A DNA stretch of 64,000 nt from Nelumbo lutea (Eukaryota; Streptophyta; Magnoliopsida; Proteales; Nelumbonaceae), in assembly GCA_022828595.1 (NCBI GenBank), contig JAKGHH010000007.1:61864727-61928726 (forward strand), in the 5' to 3' direction. Shown here one piece after another: positions 57,140 to 64,000 of the stretch; positions within the stretch are counted from its first letter, which is position 1; the number at the start of each line of letters is the position of its first letter. A program made the translations under genes and the position numbers. A model generated the notes under the pieces. It made no database searches. It was not told the DNA's origin and saw only the letters and a list, made by a program, of their open reading frames with translations.

Positions 57140-57860
57140 GGAATTGAGAAATGTGCACTAAAATGCATCATATGTAGCAAGCAAATAAGAATAAGCGAGC
57201 AAGACGGAAACTAATAATGCATACTGCCCTTTTAAAGCACAACCCACTCCATATACCAATAACTACAACCAAGTAACAAGGAATCCAAATAGACACACTC
57301 GGACAAATCGTGATAGTTTAAAACAACTTATAGATCCACTCTCCGAAAAACTGGACACAATGGTGCATTTATTTGCGTATAATGATGCACTCACCGCCAT
57401 CATTTAAACACTAATTTAGTGTACCCAAATGACACACGCGACATTCACTTCACTAGGACAAACAGAATAATGATCATAGCTGTAGCATAGTCACCACATA
57501 GCACATTTCGTCATCAACCAATACCATGTACTAAAAAACAACTACCCATTGATAATAGAGCAGCACCCATAACTACAATCTATATTGCCTTATGCTGATT
57601 TCCTTCCTGCCAATAGTCAGGGGGCTGGAACACACAATTAGTGTGTGATACTAATTAATCACCAAATGACAGGGGGCTAAGCCATAGATTATAATGAACT
57701 ATCAAATGCGAAACACATGGTACATGTGATTTACACGAAACAACAAAACAGGAAAAACTCTAGACCCAATGCAGACAAACGAACTTATCACAAAACCTAA
57801 AGAAGAAAAGGCAATATGCTTATCGATAAGCTCTCACTAACTGATAAGAAGGTGTGCTAA
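57140..57860. other. M2 distal untranslated region
   Basis: No ORF. Two purine-rich words, GTCAGGGGGCTGG (about 57616) and GACAGGGGGCTAA (about 57668), could be polypurine tract candidates for M2. Confidence 0.4.
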
Positions 57861-57932
57861 TGTAAGTACATACCTCTCATTCAAACCCTCAGAGAACACC
57901 CAAACATCAAGATTAACACCACAGAAGCACAT
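57861..57932 (+). repeat. Start of putative 3' LTR of M2, interrupted by E
   Basis: GTAAGTACATACC...AGAGAACACCCAAACATCAAG...ACCACAGAAGCACAT matches the left end of M2 at about 35955-36020 before being cut by element E. The remainder would lie beyond the window. Confidence 0.55.
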
Positions 57933-59429
57933 TGACGGGTTGTCGAAGCCCTCAAAATTATTATTAGTCCCACAATAAAATATTTGCAGTAAAAGCGGTT
58001 CTAGATCGAATCCTATAGGGAGCAAATCAATAATCTCTTAGCCGAATGGGTAATGTAATTGAGTGAGAGAATTTAAATACTGAAATTAAAAGAAAAGAAA
58101 ATAAATTGCAACTTAAACAAGAGAAAATCAGTCTTACCGAATTCTGGTTCAAGGGTTAGGGTTGAATCGATTGGCCATCGATCCTAGGTACATTTCAGCA
58201 TTCTTGCTATTCAAGCATTTAACCTTAGATTTATTAGGATAACCATAATAAACCTTGTGTTTTCCTAATTCAGTTGACCAAACCCAGCATTCTATCAACA
58301 CTTGTCATCTCTTAACGGGGTACAATAGCGTCCATATTAAACAGTGATAGCATTAAGATTTGTGAAAATAGTTAAACCAAAATAACAACAATTGAGATAG
58401 CTGCAATTACTGAATCTTGTTCCATTGATTCCTTTATGTTGAACCATGTTAAAACATTGGTCAAAGGTTGTCATGAACAATTGACCCAAAAAGATATCAA
58501 CCTAATTGCTACTTGTACCATTATTCGTGACAATTACGGATCACCAAAATCATGGATAGCAATAGAAAAATCAACATTAATTCAATTTGTCAAACTAATT
58601 AACATCAACATCCAATAAAAATATGCACAAATGACACAATCGAACCTCCCCCCTTGAACCAGAAAAAGAAGCTTACCTACTCATGATCTGTGCAATCTCC
58701 ATACCTTTCTTCTCCATATCCGAACTGCTTCCTTGAGCTTCTTGGCCTCTTGATAATCTCTTGGATCTTGGAATGAGTGATTGCTAGAGCTGGTTTGCCC
58801 CCCTCTTTATGTAGCCAAAGGAGAGGGCTGTTTTCCAAATCCTTCTAGGAGATCATCTTATCTTTAGGGAGTCTTGATCTTCTTTGAACTAATCCTATCC
58901 TATCTCTTATCTAATGATCTAATCTCAATCTTCTTATCTCTCTAGGATTATATTCAAAACTTTAGATCTGATAAGACTCTATCCTTGGAGATTACATTCA
59001 AAATTTAGACTCTTAACTCTTGAATTCGATTTGGGCTGCTTTAAAACTTGGGCTGCTTCAAGGTACTTTTGCGAGTTGGGCTTAAGTTGTGAAATGGGCC
59101 TGGTTGCAAACTTGTTCTGACTTCAGGCTCATTTTCATACTCGATTTGGGTCGTATCTATCGAAACCCAAAACATAAAAGTTGTGGGCCTTCATTTTTCT
59201 TTCTAATGCTTCTTGAATTATCCAATTCGGAGTCTGGAATTGAGAGTTAGGCCCAGATTACTGACTGTCGATGAACTATGCAAAATCACCCGATTTGCCC
59301 TATTTTTTCCAATTGCCTTCTCATTGCCGTGAATCGAAATACAAGAGTAATGAGTGCATTTAAGTGTTAAAATAATGTAAAAAAGATGATAATTAGGGGA
59401 CAAAAATAGGGTTCTTTTCAGTCTCATCA
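57933..59429 (-). repeat. 3' LTR of element E
   Basis: 1497 bp, minus-strand TGATGAGACTG to AACCCGTCA. It matches the 5' LTR from 62719. Its TATA box is mutated (CTCTTTATGTAGCC on the plus strand near 58803). Confidence 0.93.
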
Positions 59430-59449
59430 AATCCCCCCACACTTAAACT
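59430..59449 (-). other. Polypurine tract of element E
   Basis: Minus strand TTTAAGTGTGGGGGGAT, adjoining the LTR. Confidence 0.88.
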
Positions 59450-59789
59450 TTGCCCGTCCTCGGGTTCATCGCATGCTTTAGTTCAGACTTGGTAACCTTT
59501 CCCTTTTCATCTCTTTCTCCCATCTTTCTTGTCCAATAGTGATCGCAAATCACCATTCCTCATGGTCCCAAATTAAATCGATAGTCAAGGAGACAAGCCT
59601 TCCAGGGCTGAAAATCCTTGGACTGCACGGTTGCTCATTGCTTTTAACAAACCAATTCAGCCAGATGCAATTACTTTTCTTTGAATCAAAACAAGGTGTG
59701 GTTATTGCCATAAGCTTGCTATGTATCACATCTCCACTACTTAGTGTGAATTCCTACGATCTGAAGGTGAGAATGGGGTTGGGGTTCTA

Positions 59790-59914
59790 GGGTGAGTGCA
59801 TTTTATGCTCCATCTCACCCTTGCCTTCTTTTCAAGATGTGAGTGCATTTTATGCCCCATCTCACACTTGCTTTTATTTCTAGATGTGAGTGCATTTTAT
59901 GCTCCATCTCACAT
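59790..59914 (-). repeat. Three stem-loop repeats of element E
   Basis: GGGTGAG/CTCACCC (59790-59796 with 59814-59820), TGTGAG/CTCACA (59838-59843 with 59861-59866) and ATGTGAG/CTCACAT (59884-59890 with 59908-59914), around the usual 17-nt centre. Confidence 0.85.
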
Positions 59915-60305
59915 TAGTCACGATTTTAGTTTCAAACTCCCTTTCTTTTTTTTTTTTTTCACAAGAATCACAGGGTTTCACCGCCTGATCCATGAATTCA
60001 TTGATTGTGGTCTCTATATGCCTAACACAACAAGTTCTAGAATAATCAACCCATGTTTGACAGATAATTTTGAGAAAATCAATCAAACCCTTATGCATTT
60101 TGCCTATTGATCGATTAAAATCATGAGGTACCATATGCAACCAAGAAAGATTCAGTTAGTCATGCTTGCATCCTATCTTATCTGTTCAGCCTAAGCACAT
60201 GATTCTTGATAAGTTGAAATCGTTCAAGGATAAGTTTCTGGGAGCATAAATTTTAAGAATGTAAGGTATCCCAAATTTTCATCAGATTTCCCTAATCGAT
60301 TTCCC

Positions 60306-60346
60306 TAATTCCCCCACACTTAAGTTATACATTGTCCCCAATGTAT
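60306..60346 (-). other. Internal polypurine tract and hairpin of element E
   Basis: TAATTCCCCCACACTTAAG followed by the 8-bp inverted repeat ATACATTG TCCC CAATGTAT. Confidence 0.68.
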
Positions 60347-60530
60347 GTGATTATGCATAAAGTAGAAGGATTTGGGGTACTTCCCTGTTTGTCTTTGTTG
60401 GGTTCCTACTAAACACAAAAAATCAAAACCAAACAAAATAACGAAATTAACTAAACACAATGGGTTGCCTCCTACAAGCGCAATTGTTTAACATCGTTAT
60501 GCTCGACGTCCTCCTTTGCTACTTTAGCTC

Positions 60531-61154
60531 TCATGGTTTCAGCTTTCGGTATGCTCCCCTTCCATCCATCATGGGCAGGTTCAAATCTGGAATAGGGGCC
60601 TTGGTATCCAATTGTGCACTCCATTCTAACTCCTCATTCATATATTTTTCAAAACTTTCTTGCACATTTGGATCAAAACTGTCAACCGAATAGATCGAAT
60701 GGTCTTCAATTGGGTACTTCATAACTTATAAAGATATTAAATTTAACAATCTCTCTATCAAACTCAACGGAGAGGGTACCCTCATCCACATCTATTTTGG
60801 TCTTGGCCATTTTTATGAATGGCCTGCCTAATAGAAGTGGGGCTGAACCTTTGATCGTGTTCTCCTCCATCTTCAGAATGTAAAAATCAGCTGAGAAAAT
60901 TAAATCGTTAACCTGCACCATTAAATTCTCAACAATCCCTTCTGAGTAGGCGTTAGAACGATCAACTAATTGGATAACAACTTTAGTTTCCTTAAAGGAC
61001 CTAATCTCAAAGCATAGTAAATCGAGTATGGCATGACATTGATAGATCCACCTAAGTCTAGCATGGCATGCTCGATTTGCTTATTGCCAATCACACAAGG
61101 TAGGGTGAACATACCTGGATCAGCATGTTTTTCTGGTAAGGTCCTCTTGATCAC
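60531..61154 (-). pseudogene. Protease and deletion junction of element E
   Basis: MIKRTLPEKHADPGMFTLPC opens the protease, with active site MLDLGGSINVMPYS (Ala to Gly after DLG). A frameshift near 60970 separates it from MVQVNDLIFSADFYILKMEE and LLLGRPFIKMAKTKIDVDEG. After a second frame change come EWSAQLDTKAPIPDLNLPMM, DGRGAYRKLKP and a stop. Downstream sequence corresponds to D from 43720, so everything from RT to the integrase end is missing. Confidence 0.85.
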
Positions 61155-61648
61155 GGTTGAAATGTTCTCTCTAACTCTTGAGTCCTATACCTCCTCTTCT
61201 TCCTGTCTTTTATTCACCTTCCTTGGTGAGGTAGGTTCTACCTACAGTTTCTTCCCGCATTTTAGCACCACTGCACTTACATTCTCCTTGGGGTTGACTA
61301 CCGTTTATGATGGTACCGGAGCTATGTGCCTCCAACTTGCTAACGGCAGTGGCAAGTTGGCTTATTTGGTTCCCCAAATTCTGAATGTTGGCTCTTGTTT
61401 CCTGTTAAAATAGCTGAGTATTAGTAGCTAGAGCCTAACAATATCTTCTAATGACGTACCTGAATTCGAGGGTTGGCCTTGCGCTGTGATGGGTGCTGAA
61501 AACTGGGGCTGTCAACTGAAAAAATGGGGTTAATATTGCTGCTGCCCTCCTTGGTTCCCGTAGCTTAGGTTTGAATGATCTCTCTACCCCGGATTGTAGT
61601 AATTGGAGTAGGGATCATACTTTAGTTGGGGCTGGCCCGGGAATCCTC

Positions 61649-62642
61649 CTATGGCACATTGACTTGCTGCATCGAACCATCTTGCAATGATGGACACATG
61701 TGTGTAGGATGGCCAAGAATCGAACAGATACCACACACCCTAGCAGTTTCTAATTGTCCTGTAGCTAGTTGCCTAACCAAAGCAGTTAAGTCAGAAATCT
61801 GATTTTCTAAATTTACATGGCTTACCTCATTTGCATGCCTAATGGGACCATCTGTCCTTGCACCGAATTGTTGTGAATTTTTGGCCATGTTGGAAATTAA
61901 TTCCCTAGCCGCTTCGGGTGTCTTGTTCACTAAAGCTCCTCCACTAGTTGCATCGACCATACTTCTATCCATGGGCTGAAGCCCTTCATAGAAGTATTGG
62001 ATCAAAAGCTGTTCGGGTATTTGGTAGTGTGGACATCTAGCAACAAGTTGTTTAACTCTTTCCCAATATTCATATAGCGTCTCACCACCAAATTAACGAA
62101 CTCCACATATTTCTTTTCTGATATTTGCAGCCTGGGATGCAGGGAAATATTTATCTAAAAATATCCTATTCATCTCATCCCATGTGTGTATTGAACCGAG
62201 AGGAAGAATATACAACCAATCCTTTGCTTTATCATGTAAAGTAAATGGAAAGGCTATAAGTTTTACCTGGTTCTCGGTGATACCGTGGGTTTTCATGCTC
62301 GAACAGATGACATGGAATTCCTTTCAATGTTTATGAGTGTCCTCACCTAGAAAACCATGAAAAATAGGCAATAATTGAATCAAACCAGATTTCAATTCAA
62401 AACCTACCTCAAGAGTGGGATACATGATGCATAGGGGTTGTTGGTTCATAATTGGCACAACTAACTCTCTCAATGTCCTTTCTCTATCAGCCATTCTTTC
62501 TTCTCCTTCGATGATGGGTAGATCACAATCTGAATTCACCTTCTTTGGTGAACGATCCTTCCTTTGTTTCGCCTCCTTCCTTTAACGATGGGTAGTCTTC
62601 TCAATTTCGGGGTTGTACTCGAGTTCGAGAAGCACGAGTCAT
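61649..62642 (-). pseudogene. gag of element E
   Basis: The ATG at 62642 corresponds to that of D, but an 8-base loss soon shifts the frame. Pieces carry RTLRELVVPIMNQQPLCIMY, KLIAFPFTLHDKAKDWLYIL, NRIFLDKYFPAS, YFYEGLQPMDRSMVDATSGG and the zinc knuckle CGICSILGHPTHMC. Stops lie at about 62321-62323 and 62090-62092. The region 61155-61648 holds the gag-protease linker with further stops and a shortened middle. Confidence 0.88.
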
Positions 62643-62694
62643 AAAACTAAAGAGGTTAACAAAGAGAAGGTAATAGCTAAGAAATTAAAGTTAC

Positions 62695-62712
62695 TCCCCG
62701 ACAATGGTGCCA
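62695..62712 (-). other. Primer binding site of element E
   Basis: Minus strand TGGCACCATTGTCGGGGA, three differences from D. Confidence 0.85.
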
Positions 62713-62718
62713 AAATTT

Positions 62719-64000
62719 TGATGGGTTATCGAAGCCTCAAAATTATTACTAGTCTCACAATAAAATATTTGCAGTAAAAGTGGTTCTAGGTCGAATCCCA
62801 CAGGGAGCAAATCAATAATCTCTTAGCCGAATGGGTAATGTAATTGAGTGAGAGAATTTAAATACTGAAATTAAAAGAAAAGAAAATAAATTGCAACTTA
62901 AACAAGAGAAAATCAGTCTTACCGAATTCTGGTTCAAGGGTTAGGGTTGAATCGATTGGCCATCGATCCTAGGTTCATTTCAACAATCTTGCTATTCAAG
63001 CATTTAACCTTAGATTTATTAGGACAGTCATAATAAACCTTGTGTTTTCCTAATTCATTTGACCAAACCTAGCATTCGATCAACACTTATCACCTCTAAC
63101 TGGGTACGATAGCGTCCATATTAAATAGTGATAGCATTAAGATTTGTGAAAACAGTTAAACCAAAATAACAATAATTGAGATAGCTGCAATTACTGAATT
63201 TTGTTCCATCGATTCCTTTAGGTTAAACCATGTTAAAACATTGGTCAAAGGCTATCACGAACAATTGACCCAAAAAAAAATCAACCTAATGGCTACTTGC
63301 ACCATTATTCGTGACAATTACGGATCACCGAAATCATGGATAACAGTAGGAAGATCAATATTAATTCAGTTTGTCAAACTAATTAACATCAACGTTCAAT
63401 AAAAATATGCACAAGAATTAATGAATACTTGAATTAGAAAGCAAGAAAATAAAGTAACTACAGAACCTCACAATGACACAATCGAACCTCCCCCCTTGAA
63501 CCAGAAAAAGAAGCTTAGCTACTCATGATCTGCGCAATTTCCATGCCTTTCTTCTCCATAGCCGAACTGCTTTCTTGATCATCTTGGCCTCTTGAAGATC
63601 TCTTGGATCTTGGAATGAGTCATGCTAGAGCTGGTTCACCCCCTCTTTATATAACCAAAGGAGATGTCTGTTTTCCTACTCTTTCTAGGTGATCATCTTC
63701 TCTTTAGGGAGTCTTGATATTCTTTGAACTAATCCTATCCTATCTCTTATCTCATGATCTAATCTAATCTTCTTGTCTCTCTAGGATTACATTCAAGACT
63801 TTAGATCTGATAAGACTCTTTCCTTGGAAATTACATTCGAGATTTGGACTCTTGACTCTTGAATTCGAGTTGGACTGCTTCAAGGTACTTCTGCGAGTTG
63901 GGCTTAAGTTGTGAAATGGGCCTAACTATGAACTTTCTCCGACTTCGGGCTCATTTTTCGTACTCGATTCAGGTCGAATCTGTCAAAACCCAAAACATAA
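62719..64000 (-). repeat. 5' LTR of element E (partial)
   Basis: Runs from AACCCATCA (minus-strand end) to the window edge. The TATA motif CTCTTTATATAACC (plus strand) is near 63643. It matches 57933-59210 over the visible length. Confidence 0.92.

Larger units (their letters stand above)
35930..57932 (+). mobile_element. Tat-lineage Gypsy element M2 with nested insertions
   Basis: Plus-strand element with a promoter-bearing pre-gag region, broken gag, RNase H and archaeal-type RNase H, integrase, a 73-bp tandem array and antisense PMD-like ORFs. RT is missing. D inserted into its gag with a CCATC duplication, and E interrupts its right end. A phrase at its left end (AGAGAACACCCAAACAT at about 35981) recurs at 57891, directly before E, so these may be its two LTR starts. 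The left boundary is approximate. Confidence 0.7.
57933..64000 (-). mobile_element. Athila-type LTR retrotransposon E, non-autonomous, truncated by window edge
   Basis: Same family as B and D, minus strand. It has a complete 3' LTR, terminal and internal polypurine tracts, a stem-loop array, protease with the shared deletion block, gag, primer site and most of the 5' LTR. Pol from RT to the integrase end is missing. CACAT at 57928-57932 would be the target duplication; its partner is outside the window. Confidence 0.93.

Noticed and set aside
1..64000. tRNA genes, rRNA, host exons
   Set aside because: I scanned for cloverleaf-like and conserved rRNA text and for intron-containing coding blocks and recognised none; a tRNAscan and transcript mapping would be decisive.

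Overview
The window is plant nuclear DNA made almost entirely of nested, decaying LTR retrotransposons. I found no convincing host gene, tRNA or rRNA. The plant origin rests on three things: Ty3/Gypsy elements of the Athila and Tat lineages (tRNA-Asp-type primer sites, a second archaeal-type RNase H domain, antisense extra ORFs), a Ty1/Copia element with an initiator-tRNA-Met primer site, and a Tourist-like MITE. These suggest a flowering plant; the species cannot be read from the sequence. A run of exactly 100 N at 10149-10248 marks a draft-assembly gap.

Layout, left to right. 1-5589: Athila-type element A, minus strand, 3' LTR cut by the window edge, RT/RNase H/integrase core deleted. 5590-9880: 3' part of a Tat element (X) with an antisense ORF resembling the plant mobile domain (PMD). 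9880-10776: LTR-like remnant, gap and unassigned DNA. 10777-32604: a Tat element (M1) on the plus strand, opened by a Copia element (11766-17324) and by Athila-type element B (19790-26293, minus, pol core deleted); its 3' LTR holds a MITE. 32605-33905: 3' end of another Gypsy element, minus strand. 33906-35900: imperfect duplications, a degenerate tandem repeat of about 160 bp, then AT-rich DNA. About 35930-57932: a second Tat element (M2), interrupted by the complete Athila-type element D (36866-46385, TSD CCATC) and carrying a 73-bp satellite-like array (49853-50930) and antisense PMD-like ORFs. 57933-64000: Athila-type element E, minus, pol core deleted, 5' LTR running off the window.

The elements interact as host and parasite. 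D is the only Athila-type copy with a recognisable RT, RNase H and integrase, although stops and frameshifts break it. A, B and E keep LTRs, primer site, gag and protease but lack the polymerase. They share a block of about 63 bp at the deletion point, so they look like non-autonomous derivatives mobilised in trans. All four keep the same untranslated architecture downstream of pol: an internal polypurine tract beside a perfect hairpin, an array of 31-nt stem-loops, then the terminal polypurine tract.

The best candidate for something undescribed is that stem-loop array. Fifteen copies occur in the four elements, and ten have perfect 7-bp outer stems. Those stems use seven different sequences, so both arms have changed together while the centre stayed nearly constant.
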